From Proteobacteria bacterium UBA5122 (lineage in GTDB: Bacteria; Pseudomonadota; Gammaproteobacteria; Tenderiales; Tenderiaceae), in the NCBI GenBank assembly GCA_002415485.1, contig DHYU01000040.1, positions 11,475-26,106 on the forward strand: a DNA stretch of 14,632 nt, given 5' to 3'. A program made the position numbers and the translations under genes. The notes under the pieces were generated by a model that searched no databases, was not told where the DNA came from, and saw nothing but the letters and a program-made list of their open reading frames with translations. This document shows positions 5,499-13,107 of the stretch, piece by piece (the first letter of the stretch is position 1; each line of letters begins with the position of its first letter).

Positions 5499-8400
5499 CT
5501 AGACGCCGATACGCTCCAGCGCCTGTTGCAGGTCGCGCATCATGATCGGTTTATAGATGTATTCACGCACACCGATCGCCTTGGCTACCTCTGGCGTCAC
5601 CTCTTCGCTATAACCGGTACACATCACGATGGGCAGCTCTGGCTGAATCGCCAGCAAGGCCTGCGCCAGCTTGTCACCGGTCATGCCTGGCATTTTGACA
5701 TCGGTAACGACCAGTTGATAGTGGTCCGGCTGCTGTTTGAAGGCCTCCAGTGCCGCCAGGCTGTCGACGTGTTTTTCCACGTCATATCCCATGCGTTTAA
5801 GCATCTTGCAGACCACGCCCGCCTGGATCTCATCATCGTCCACCACCAAGGCAAACCCTTTACCGACATGGGTCGACGCAGACTCCGGTGCCACATCCTC
5901 CCGCGGCACAACACCCTCACCACTGCAGGGCAGGTACACCTCAAAACGACTGCCCTTGCCTGGCTCGCTGGCCACACTGATTACACCACCGGCCGAGGTC
6001 ACAATACCGTGTACTGCCGCCAAGCCCATACCTGTGCCTTCGTCGACCCCCTTGGTGGTAAAGAACGGGTCAAAGATGCGCTCAATGATATCGGGCGTCA
6101 TCCCGATGCCGGTATCTTCAACCACCAGGCACACATAGTCGCCCGGGGCCAGATCAACACGTTGCACCTTGCCTGCCCGTGCTTCATGACGCTTGAGTTC
6201 AACACGTATCTTGCCCGCACGCTCACCGATTGCATGCCCGGCGTTTACCATCAGGTTCATCACCAACTGGTGGTATTGCGTAGGATCCATCCGCACCGAC
6301 AAGCCTTCCACATGAAAGTCTGTTTCGATTTCAACCATGGCCGGCAAGGTTGCCCGGATCAGGCGCAACACCTCGCCGGTCAATTTTTGAGGCGCCAGCA
6401 GCTTTGGCATATTGTTGTTCTGACGACTGAAGGCAAGGATCTGCTGTACCAGCTCCTTGGCGCGATTGGCGGCAGCAATCACTTGGCCAATATTGTCGCG
6501 CGCCAGACTATCATCCGGCAGATCTTCCATGGTTAGATCGGAATAACCGAGGATGGCCGACAAAATATTGTTGAAGTCATGCGCAATACCACCGGCCAGG
6601 GTGCCGATCGCCTGCATTTTTTGCGACTGACGCGCCTGCTGTTCGAGCATTGCTTCCTGCGTGATATCTCGCAGACCGATAACACAATTCGTAAGACGTC
6701 CACCTTCCTCATGGATCGGTGTCAGAATCAATTCCTGCTCGAATCTAATGCCATTACGGCGCTTATTTGAAAAGCTTTGCGTAAACGGTTTGCCCTGTTG
6801 AATACTGCTATCGATCTTGGCCAGCATCTCGTCATCACATGCCACACCAGCCTCTAGTACTGGTCGCCCATGCACGAGATCCAAACTGAAACCCGTGATA
6901 CGTAGATAGGCCGGATTGACATATTCAACAATACCATTCACATCTGTTATCACCACACCTTCAAGCGACTGATCGATAGCTGCTGCCATCAGGCGTGTAC
7001 GCGCCTCTGTGCTCTTGCGTTTGGTGATATCGGTATTGATGCCGTGATAACCAACTAGATTTTCATGTTCATCAAACAACGGGATCGCGTTATATAAAAA
7101 GTAAATTTCACGCTGCTGCTTATCGTGTATGCAATACTCCAAGTTACGAATCGGCTCACGGCGCAACATATGCCGCGCAATATCTTTACCTATACCTTCC
7201 AGACCATCTTCAGAAATAAATTCTCGAATTTGGCGCCCAACGACCTCGGTTACCGCATACCCCAATACGTGAGTCACATTGTCCGAGCAATAGGTAATCA
7301 CTCCATTGGCATCTGTCTCCCACACAATATCCGACATGGTATCAACCAGTGCGCGCAAACGTTCTTGTGATTTGGCACGCTCCAGTTCTGAGGCAACACG
7401 CGCCGAACAGATATTGAGCATCGACTCGGCCATACTAAAACCCATCGTGCTCGCTTTATTGATCGCCACCAATACACCAATCGACTCACCTTGTGAATTG
7501 ATCAGCGGCGCTTCCATATAATTCAAAATATTAAACTCTTCGCCCAACACCAGTTGTGGCCAACTGGCTGAGACAGGACCTTCCTCCATAAAACTTTCCT
7601 GCACGGCCAGCACACGCTCACTGGGTTGCCCCTGCACATTGAAAGCCACTCGCGCATCATCAGCCACGTTGTCGCCAACAATCACGATTGAATAGATACG
7701 TTGTCGATCAACCGACAAACGACCCAGCATGACCCAGTCCGCATCCAGGCCTTGTTCAACCTGTTTGAGCAGCTCATAACAGAAACGCTCTACCGTGCTT
7801 TGTGGCGTAATCTTGGCGACGACCTTTAACGCATCCTCAACCTTGATCCGACTATCTTCCTTGATCTTGGCAGAAATAAAATCGCCAATCGATGTTGCAA
7901 AGTTTTGCTCGTCCAATGACCATTGCCGTTCACTGCCCGAATGTTCGAGCATCAACAAACCCGCCACCTTATTGGCGACATGGATACACACACTTAACAA
8001 TGAGGTAGTGGCTCGTCCCTGGAAGTAGTTATGCTGCAGCTCATTCAGACGGTAGTCCTTGCTGATATCCGGCGCGGTCAGAATGTGAGAGACTTCCATG
8101 GTTGAAAAGAATGTTGGGCATTCGGCAATCACGATGTCATCCGCCACGCCATGCGTCATCTTGCCCAGATCATATACATCTGCACAATACGCGTAGGCAT
8201 AGGCATCATCCACCAACCAGATACTAACGCGATTGACCTTTAAGGTCTGAGCGACGGTTTCACTATAAACCTTCATCTGTTGGTCGAGCGGTTTATCCGG
8301 GGCCTTGTAACGCGCCATGCGCCTTAAGGATAAGTTTTGTTTGGCTAGGCGACGCTCGGAGTCTGACAATACTTGTTCGTATTCTTTACGTTTGGTGATC

Positions 8401-9386
8401 TCTGTACGTATCGCCACAAAGCGATCAGGCAATCCTTCCAGGCCTATAAATGGCATGATGGTTGTATCCACCCAATACAAGTCACCACTCTTATTACGAT
8501 TAAGCACCTCACCATGCCATGGCCGCCCTCGAGTGATGGTCTGCCACATATTTTCGAAAAATTCTTTGGGATGATATCCGGAGTTGATAATACGATGAGT
8601 CTTTCCTATTAGCTCTTCACGACTATAACCACTGATCTGACAGAACTTATCGTTCACATCCGTGATCACGCCCTGGATGTCGGTGATGGCAATGATCGAA
8701 TGCCCATCGATCGCCTTGCGCTGAATCTCCAGTTCACGCAGCGCAGTATGCAGGTCTTCATCTTTGTGTAGCAGCCGCCCCGAATAAATGCGCAGAAAGA
8801 TGAACAACACCACCACACCAATCACCAACGCAACCACCAGTGCCTCGATACTGTAATGCTCGAGCAACATGTATTCGGTCATCTTGGCCGACATCTGATT
8901 TTGAATGCTGGACATCTGGCCTAACAAGACAAAGCCATGGCGTTCCAATTCCATGACCAGCTCTTTGGTCAGGTGGCCATGGTCTTGCAATACCCATACA
9001 TTCTCTATCGCTGCACGCCAGCCACGCACATCGCCTGCGAACTCCACCAGATCCCGTCGGATATCGTCACGAGTGATCGCGCGTCCGTAGTCACCGTTGG
9101 GCAAGAGCTTGCCATTGAGCAGCGAGTCAGTCTCGGCCAACACTCGATCCAGCTGACGCGTTATCTCTTCGCGCGCCTCCTTCGACTCAGCCGCCGGTTT
9201 GCGTGCGCTCTCTATCGCGAGATAATGTGCCTGCTGTAACGAATGATGGGCGCTGTGCGTCCAGTTCACCCAATCGAACTCTGCCTCCAGTCGATCAGAC
9301 TGCCACTCGACATAAAAGATAAGTACACCCAGACACAGCAGCATGATCGCTGCAAAGTTTGCTGGTTTAAATGAAAACGCAACCAT
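5499..9386 (-). CDS. Multi-sensor hybrid histidine kinase (PAS, GAF, GAF, PAS, PAS, HisKA, HATPase, REC)
   Basis: Membrane-anchored two-component sensor kinase of 1295 residues. Domains by eye: membrane helix at about 10-26; periplasmic, largely helical region 27-180; second helix at about 181-200; PAS at about 222-335, ending in the usual ITKRKEYE linker; GAF-like at about 365-510; a second GAF-like at about 525-668; PAS at about 676-790 (DITKRK); PAS at about 797-912 (RDITQEA); HisKA with phospho-acceptor H936 in GGIAHDFNN; HATPase with N1048 (NLMVNAGHA), DTGIGM (1091-1096), FDPFFTTK (1105-1112) and GTGMGL (1117-1122); and a C-terminal receiver with D1183/D1184, phospho-site D1229 (VVTDVKMPGM), T1257 and K1279. 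All catalytic residues are present. There is no Hpt domain or output domain, so a separate phosphotransfer protein and regulator must lie elsewhere. It is transcribed toward the channel/VWA pair. The signal is unknown. The sensory half is visibly more AT-rich than the flanking genes. Confidence 0.97.
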   Translation of the reverse strand: MVAFSFKPANFAAIMLLCLGVLIFYVEWQSDRLEAEFDWVNWTHSAHHSLQQAHYLAIESARKPAAESKEAREEITRQLDRVLAETDSLLNGKLLPNGDYGRAITRDDIRRDLVEFAGDVRGWRAAIENVWVLQDHGHLTKELVMELERHGFVLLGQMSSIQNQMSAKMTEYMLLEHYSIEALVVALVIGVVVLFIFLRIYSGRLLHKDEDLHTALRELEIQRKAIDGHSIIAITDIQGVITDVNDKFCQISGYSREELIGKTHRIINSGYHPKEFFENMWQTITRGRPWHGEVLNRNKSGDLYWVDTTIMPFIGLEGLPDRFVAIRTEITKRKEYEQVLSDSERRLAKQNLSLRRMARYKAPDKPLDQQMKVYSETVAQTLKVNRVSIWLVDDAYAYAYCADVYDLGKMTHGVADDIVIAECPTFFSTMEVSHILTAPDISKDYRLNELQHNYFQGRATTSLLSVCIHVANKVAGLLMLEHSGSERQWSLDEQNFATSIGDFISAKIKEDSRIKVEDALKVVAKITPQSTVERFCYELLKQVEQGLDADWVMLGRLSVDRQRIYSIVIVGDNVADDARVAFNVQGQPSERVLAVQESFMEEGPVSASWPQLVLGEEFNILNYMEAPLINSQGESIGVLVAINKASTMGFSMAESMLNICSARVASELERAKSQERLRALVDTMSDIVWETDANGVITYCSDNVTHVLGYAVTEVVGRQIREFISEDGLEGIGKDIARHMLRREPIRNLEYCIHDKQQREIYFLYNAIPLFDEHENLVGYHGINTDITKRKSTEARTRLMAAAIDQSLEGVVITDVNGIVEYVNPAYLRITGFSLDLVHGRPVLEAGVACDDEMLAKIDSSIQQGKPFTQSFSNKRRNGIRFEQELILTPIHEEGGRLTNCVIGLRDITQEAMLEQQARQSQKMQAIGTLAGGIAHDFNNILSAILGYSDLTMEDLPDDSLARDNIGQVIAAANRAKELVQQILAFSRQNNNMPKLLAPQKLTGEVLRLIRATLPAMVEIETDFHVEGLSVRMDPTQYHQLVMNLMVNAGHAIGERAGKIRVELKRHEARAGKVQRVDLAPGDYVCLVVEDTGIGMTPDIIERIFDPFFTTKGVDEGTGMGLAAVHGIVTSAGGVISVASEPGKGSRFEVYLPCSGEGVVPREDVAPESASTHVGKGFALVVDDDEIQAGVVCKMLKRMGYDVEKHVDSLAALEAFKQQPDHYQLVVTDVKMPGMTGDKLAQALLAIQPELPIVMCTGYSEEVTPEVAKAIGVREYIYKPIMMRDLQQALERIGV

Positions 9387-9454
9387 TTACGACACTACCC
9401 ACCCTGAATCCCATAGGAATTAATCGGCCTTCCAAGCCTAATCTGGAGACCGCA

Positions 9455-9483
9455 ATAATAAATGGGTATGTCTGACAGAACAA
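9455..9483 (-). promoter_or_regulatory. Possible sigma70-type promoter for the hybrid sensor kinase
   Basis: Minus-strand TTGTTC (9483-9478), a 17-base spacer and TATTAT (9460-9455). The -10 matches consensus at 5 of 6 positions and the -35 at only 3 of 6. Transcription would start near 9448, leaving a leader of about 62 bases before the ATG at 9386. It lies just beyond the hairpin that may end the upstream transcript, a sensible position for an independent promoter. Confidence 0.38.
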
Positions 9484-9522
9484 AGAGATATCTCCCACGG
9501 CCATTTCCACCGCAGGAGAAAA

Positions 9523-9548
9523 ATGAACCCACCGGCCTAGGGCGTGGG
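9523..9548 (-). terminator. Probable intrinsic terminator after the hemE-linked gene
   Basis: On the minus strand CCCAC-GCC, loop CTA, GGC, a two-base CG bulge, then GTGGG form an imperfect stem of 8 pairs (9548-9528), followed by TTCATTTTTC. It starts about 12 bases after the TAA at 9561. It would separate the hemE transcript from the sensor kinase. Confidence 0.45.
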
Positions 9549-9560
9549 AATTATCGAGGA

Positions 9561-10433
9561 TTAAACGACGATGCCGCGCTGGCGCAGGTGTTGTTTGGCC
9601 TCCAGGGCCAGCAGCGCCATCTCAAGCTCGGATTCCCAATCGTAGGGTTCACACATGATCTCGGGTGCATATTGCGGGATCTCGGGCACCGAGGTATCGG
9701 CGTAGATGCGCACGATACGGGTCTCGGCGATGCTGGGGCTCAGGTCGGGCCATGCCTCCTGCATCAGGTTTTCAGGACGGTCAATGGTCCATTCATCGAC
9801 GATGCGATAGTTGGCAGGCAGGTCGTTGAAGGCCTCGAAACAGCCGGTCTGCCACTGCTTGCTGAACTGGTTCACGTGCTCGGTGTAGACGTAGATGATC
9901 ATCTTCGGCTTGAGCTTGAGATATTCCGGCGTCAGGTTCTGACCGGAGGGCATCCACGACGAGAAGATCACATCCACCGGTTCGTTGATGTCACTCAGCG
10001 TGCCGTCGCGCAGTTCATAGACTGTCGGGTCATAGAAATCGGCGATCTGGTTCGGCTTTTCCTCTGGATCACGCAGACCGATGACCTTGATCTCTTTGTT
10101 TTCATGCGCCAGCAGTGAGCCGAGAAAACCATTACGCGCATGGGCATCGAGCATCAGCGGTTTGGCAGCCGCGTGGCTGGCGTAATACATCAGCGCACGG
10201 TTCTCTTCGCGCAGCGGATAGTAGTGGGCGATGGTCGGGCCGAACTTCTCGGCGTCACGGTCCGGGTTGCTGAACACCAGATTGTGCAGCGGCAGCCCGG
10301 CGATACGCTGACCGAAGGGTTTGCTCGCGTCCCAGGCCGGATGTTTGCGCTCCTGAAAGGCAAAGATGCGATCGAACATGGTCTCGGTGAACGGGCCCAT
10401 GTCGCGTAATTTGGCAAACTGATCCGGCATCAT
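9561..10433 (-). CDS. HemE-linked protein with degenerate methyltransferase-like fold, function unknown
   Basis: A 290-residue soluble protein that I do not recognise as a named family. The central part looks like a Rossmann-type, SAM-methyltransferase-like arrangement: a strand and turn LMLDAHARNGFLGSLLA (93-109) where motif I (D-x-G-x-G-x-G) would be, a second strand KVIGLRD (116-122), and DVIFSSWMPSG (154-164) where a motif IV strand would be. The first glycines of motif I are replaced (DAHARNG), so SAM binding is doubtful. The C-terminal half is acidic, with WESELEMALLALEAKQHL near 266-283. There are no membrane helices and no signal peptide. The gene begins 12 bases after the hemE stop, with AGGA 10 bases before the ATG at 10433, so it is almost certainly co-transcribed with hemE. 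A terminator-like hairpin follows it. A link to tetrapyrrole metabolism is inferred from position only. Confidence 0.87.
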   Translation of the reverse strand: MMPDQFAKLRDMGPFTETMFDRIFAFQERKHPAWDASKPFGQRIAGLPLHNLVFSNPDRDAEKFGPTIAHYYPLREENRALMYYASHAAAKPLMLDAHARNGFLGSLLAHENKEIKVIGLRDPEEKPNQIADFYDPTVYELRDGTLSDINEPVDVIFSSWMPSGQNLTPEYLKLKPKMIIYVYTEHVNQFSKQWQTGCFEAFNDLPANYRIVDEWTIDRPENLMQEAWPDLSPSIAETRIVRIYADTSVPEIPQYAPEIMCEPYDWESELEMALLALEAKQHLRQRGIVV

Positions 10434-10445
10434 GTCGGCGAATTC

Positions 10446-11510
10446 CTATTTGTGGTATTTGGCGCTCAATTCATGCACGGCGTTAACAAATGCGCCGGCG
10501 TGCTCAGGCTCCACATGCTGATGGATGCCGTGACCGAGGTTGAATACATGGCCCGTACCACTGCCGTAGGACTCCAGGATCGTCGCCACTTCCTGACGGA
10601 TGCGCTCTGGTGAGGCATACAGCGTCGAGGGGTCCATGTTGCCTTGCAGTGCGACCTGGCTGCCGACGCGACGACGTGCAGCACCGATGTCGGTGGTCCA
10701 GTCCAGGCCCAGCGCGTCACAGCCGGTGTCGGCCATCATCTCCAGCCACTGACCGCCACCCTTGGTGAACAGGATCACCGGCACCTTGCGACCTTCGTTT
10801 TCACGGGTCAGGCCATCGACGATCTGCTGCATGTAGCGCAGTGAGAATTCCTTGTAGTCACGTGGGGTGAGTACACCGCCCCAGGTGTCGAAAATCTGTA
10901 CCGCCTGCGCGCCGGCCGCGATCTGCGCGTTCAGGTACGAGGTCACGGACTGAGCAGTGGTGTCGAGCAGCTTGTGCATCAGGTCTGGGCGATCGAACAT
11001 CATGCCTTTGACCTTGGCGTAGTCCTTGGTACCGCTGCCTTCCACCATGTAGGTGGCCAGGGTCCACGGTGAACCGGAGAAACCGATCAGCGGCACACGG
11101 CCGTTGAGTTCCTTGCGAATGGTGCGCACGGCGTTCATCACGTACTGCAGCTCACCCTCTGGATCGGGCACAAACAGGTTGTTGACGTCGGCCTCGGTGC
11201 GCACGGGCTTATCGAAGACCGGGCCTTCACCGGCGGCGAAACGCAGGCCCAGGCCCATCGCATCGGGGATGGTCAGGATGTCGGAGAACAGAATCGCGGC
11301 GTCGAGCGGGAAACGGTCCAGCGGCTGAATCGTCACTTCACAGGCCAGCTCGGCGTTCTTGCACAGGTCCATGAAACTGCCGGCCTTCTCGCGCGTGGCG
11401 CGGTACTCGGGCAGGTAACGGCCCGCCTGACGCATCATCCACACCGGGGTGCAGTCCACTGGCTCTTTGCACAAGGCACGCAGGAAACGATCGTTCTTCA
11501 ACTCAGTCAT
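10446..11510 (-). CDS. hemE: Uroporphyrinogen decarboxylase
   Basis: Cytoplasmic enzyme of haem biosynthesis that removes four carboxyl groups from uroporphyrinogen III to give coproporphyrinogen III, without a cofactor. The 354-residue length equals that of typical bacterial HemE. Signature segments are intact: PVWMMRQAGRYLPEYR (22-37, with substrate-binding R27 and R31), LFSDIL (74-79, catalytic D77) and GFSGSPWTLATYMVEG (143-158, with Y154). The C terminus carries FNLGHGIHQHVEPEHAGAFV, also characteristic. The ATG at 11510 gives the canonical MTELKNDRFLRAL start. Upstream, the REP-like palindromic element fills the space to gltD, and no standard promoter is obvious inside it. Downstream, a protein of unknown function follows after 12 bases. 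Confidence 0.98.
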   Translation of the reverse strand: MTELKNDRFLRALCKEPVDCTPVWMMRQAGRYLPEYRATREKAGSFMDLCKNAELACEVTIQPLDRFPLDAAILFSDILTIPDAMGLGLRFAAGEGPVFDKPVRTEADVNNLFVPDPEGELQYVMNAVRTIRKELNGRVPLIGFSGSPWTLATYMVEGSGTKDYAKVKGMMFDRPDLMHKLLDTTAQSVTSYLNAQIAAGAQAVQIFDTWGGVLTPRDYKEFSLRYMQQIVDGLTRENEGRKVPVILFTKGGGQWLEMMADTGCDALGLDWTTDIGAARRRVGSQVALQGNMDPSTLYASPERIRQEVATILESYGSGTGHVFNLGHGIHQHVEPEHAGAFVNAVHELSAKYHK

Positions 11511-11527
11511 GAAATCCCCACTTCAAT

Positions 11528-11556
11528 GTAGGGTGGGCACATGGTGTGTGCCCACC
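11528..11556 (+). repeat. REP-like unit, plus orientation
   Basis: GTAG (11528-11531) followed by a perfect 10-pair stem, GGTGGGCACA (11532-11541) with TGTGCCCACC (11547-11556), and a 5-base loop TGGTG. Confidence 0.72.
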
Positions 11557-11582
11557 AAGCGTTGCGCAGCAACACAAAACAT

Positions 11583-11608
11583 TTTTTAAAAAGTGTGCCT
11601 GACGGCAC
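11583..11608 (-). terminator. Possible intrinsic terminator for gltBD inside the palindromic element
   Basis: On the minus strand GTGCC-GTCA-GGCAC (11608-11595) is followed by ACTTTTTAAAA. The stem has only 5 pairs, but the T-run lies right behind it, about 55 bases after the gltD stop. On the plus strand the hairpin at 11561-11573 is also followed by a T6 run, so the element may act in both directions. Confidence 0.32.
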
Positions 11609-11644
11609 GGCCGGTGGGCTGCGCTGTCGCTTAGCCCACCCTAC
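11593..11644 (-). repeat. REP-like unit, minus orientation, with adjoining hairpin
   Basis: On the minus strand GTAG (11644-11641) precedes an 8-pair stem, GGTGGGCT (11640-11633) with AGCCCACC (11620-11613), and a 12-base loop. The adjoining hairpin at 11608-11595 completes the half-element. The loop differs from that of the plus-oriented unit, so the two REPs are related but not identical. Confidence 0.68.
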
Positions 11645-11661
11645 ATTTGTTTATAGTTTTA

Positions 11662-13071
11662 TTAGACTTCCAGGTAATCCAGGATGCCTTCGGCGGCGTT
11701 GCGGCCTTCGAAGATCGCAGTGACCACCAGGTCGGAACCACGCACCATGTCACCACCGGCAAACACCTTGGCGTTGCTGGTCTGGAACTTGAACTGGCCA
11801 TTGGCCGGCGCCTTGACGCGACCACGCTCGTCCACCTCGATGCCGTACTTGGCAAACCAGGGGGCCGGGCTGGGCTGGAAGCCGAAGGCGACCAAGACGT
11901 GATCGCACGGGATCACTTCTTCAGATCCGGGCACCGGCACCGGGCTGCGACGGCCACGGGCATCGGGCTCACCCAGCTCGGTAGTCAGCAGCTTGATGCC
12001 TTCCACCTTGCCATTGCCGACGATCTCGACTGGCTGACGGTTGAAGAGGAACTGCACGCCCTCTTCCTTGGCGTTGGCGACCTCTTTCTTCGAGCCAGGC
12101 ATGTTCTCTTCGTCACGGCGGTAGGCGCAGATCACGCTCTCGGCGCCCTGACGGATCGAGGTACGGTTACAGTCCATCGCTGTATCACCACCGCCCAGGA
12201 CGACCACGCGCTTGCCCTTCATATCGATGAAACCGGCCTCGTCCTGCGCGTAACCCAGGCAGTTATTGACGTTAGAGACCAGGAACGGCAGCGCCTCGAA
12301 CACGCCGGGCAGGTCTTCACCGGGGAAGCCACCCTTCATGTAATTGTAGGTGCCCATGCCGAGGAAGACGGCGTCGTATTCGTCGACCAGGGCCTGGAAG
12401 TCCACGTCCTTGCCGATCTCGCAGTTCAGTTTGAACTCGATGCCCATGCCTTCCATGATCTCGCGGCGGCGCTTGACCACCTCTTTTTCGAGCTTGAATT
12501 CAGGGATACCGAAGGTCAGCAGACCGCCGATTTCAGGATTACGATCGAAGACCACCGCCTGCACACCGTTGCGGGCCAGTATGTCGGCACAACCGAGGCC
12601 GGCCGGGCCGGCGCCGATGATGGCGACCTTCTTTCCGGTGGCGACGACCTTCGACATGTCCGGACGCCAGCCCTTCTCGAAGGCCGTATCAGAGATGTAC
12701 TTCTCGACCGAACCGATGGTCACGGCACCAAAACCGCCCTGATTCAGCGTACAGGCCTCTTCACACAGGCGATCCTGCGGACAGACGCGGCCGGTGATCT
12801 CGGGCAGCGAATTAGTCGCATGCGACAGCTCGGCCGCCTGCTCGATCTTGCCCTCGGCGACCAGCTTGAGCCAGTCCGGGATGTAGTTGTGCACCGGGCA
12901 CTTCCACTCGCAGTAGGGATTGCCACAGGCCAGGCAACGGTCCGACTGTTCGGCCGCCTGGGGTTGATCGAAACCGGTGTAGATCTCGCGGAATTCGATT
13001 TTGCGCTCTTCCGCCGCCTTCTTGGCCGGGTCGTTGCGCTTTACCTGGATAAATTGAAAGTTGTTACCCAT
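11662..13071 (-). CDS. gltD: Glutamate synthase [NADPH] small (beta) subunit
   Basis: FAD and NADPH-binding electron-input subunit of glutamate synthase (GOGAT), which passes electrons to the large subunit so that glutamine plus 2-oxoglutarate give two glutamates. The 469-residue length is typical. Seen in order: an N-terminal ferredoxin-like region with C46, C49, C54, C58 and C97, C103, C107 (CPQDRLCEEAC), which in this family hold iron-sulphur clusters; FAD-binding GAGPAG (153-158) with NPEIGGLLTFGIPEFKL (178-194); NADPH-binding VLGGGDTAMD (291-300) with AYRRDEENMPGS (316-327); and the C-terminal FAD motif VFAGGDMVRG (436-445). All are intact. It starts 36 bases after the gltB stop, so it belongs to a gltBD operon. 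Its own Shine-Dalgarno is weak. Confidence 0.98.
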   Translation of the reverse strand: MGNNFQFIQVKRNDPAKKAAEERKIEFREIYTGFDQPQAAEQSDRCLACGNPYCEWKCPVHNYIPDWLKLVAEGKIEQAAELSHATNSLPEITGRVCPQDRLCEEACTLNQGGFGAVTIGSVEKYISDTAFEKGWRPDMSKVVATGKKVAIIGAGPAGLGCADILARNGVQAVVFDRNPEIGGLLTFGIPEFKLEKEVVKRRREIMEGMGIEFKLNCEIGKDVDFQALVDEYDAVFLGMGTYNYMKGGFPGEDLPGVFEALPFLVSNVNNCLGYAQDEAGFIDMKGKRVVVLGGGDTAMDCNRTSIRQGAESVICAYRRDEENMPGSKKEVANAKEEGVQFLFNRQPVEIVGNGKVEGIKLLTTELGEPDARGRRSPVPVPGSEEVIPCDHVLVAFGFQPSPAPWFAKYGIEVDERGRVKAPANGQFKFQTSNAKVFAGGDMVRGSDLVVTAIFEGRNAAEGILDYLEV

Positions 13072-13107
13072 CGTCTCAAACCATCTAATTCGTGGAGCGG
13101 GGCCGGG

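Larger units (their letters stand above)
11525..11647. repeat. Paired REP-like palindromic element (BIME-like) between hemE and gltD
   Basis: A compact element of about 123 bases bounded by perfect 14-base inverted ends: AATGTAGGGTGGGC (11525-11538) and GCCCACCCTACATT (11634-11647). Inside are, in order, a 10-pair hairpin (11532-11556), a 5-pair hairpin GTTGC-GCA-GCAAC (11561-11573), a central T6A5 tract (11582-11592), a 5-pair hairpin GTGCC-TGAC-GGCAC (11595-11608) and an 8-pair hairpin (11613-11640). Each outer hairpin is preceded, on its own strand, by the tetranucleotide GTAG. That is the hallmark of REP sequences mobilised by RAYT (TnpA-REP) transposases, so this is two inverted REPs, i.e. 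a BIME. No transposase is encoded within it. Confidence 0.78.

Noticed and set aside
5481..6536. 351-residue plus-strand frame opposite the kinase core and receiver
   Set aside because: It lies antisense to intact HisKA/HATPase/REC motifs, is rich in His and Arg as expected of a shadow, and has no recognisable fold.
3561..9386. Complete Zorya defence system
   Set aside because: Only a MotA-like and an ExbD/MotB-like gene are present. The partner has a VWA domain in place of the OmpA-like domain of ZorB, and no ZorC/ZorD or ZorE-type gene lies in the window.
9485..9494. Perfect palindrome GAGATATCTC upstream of the sensor kinase, considered as an operator
   Set aside because: A single 10-base palindrome with no repeat elsewhere in the window; not enough to claim a binding site.
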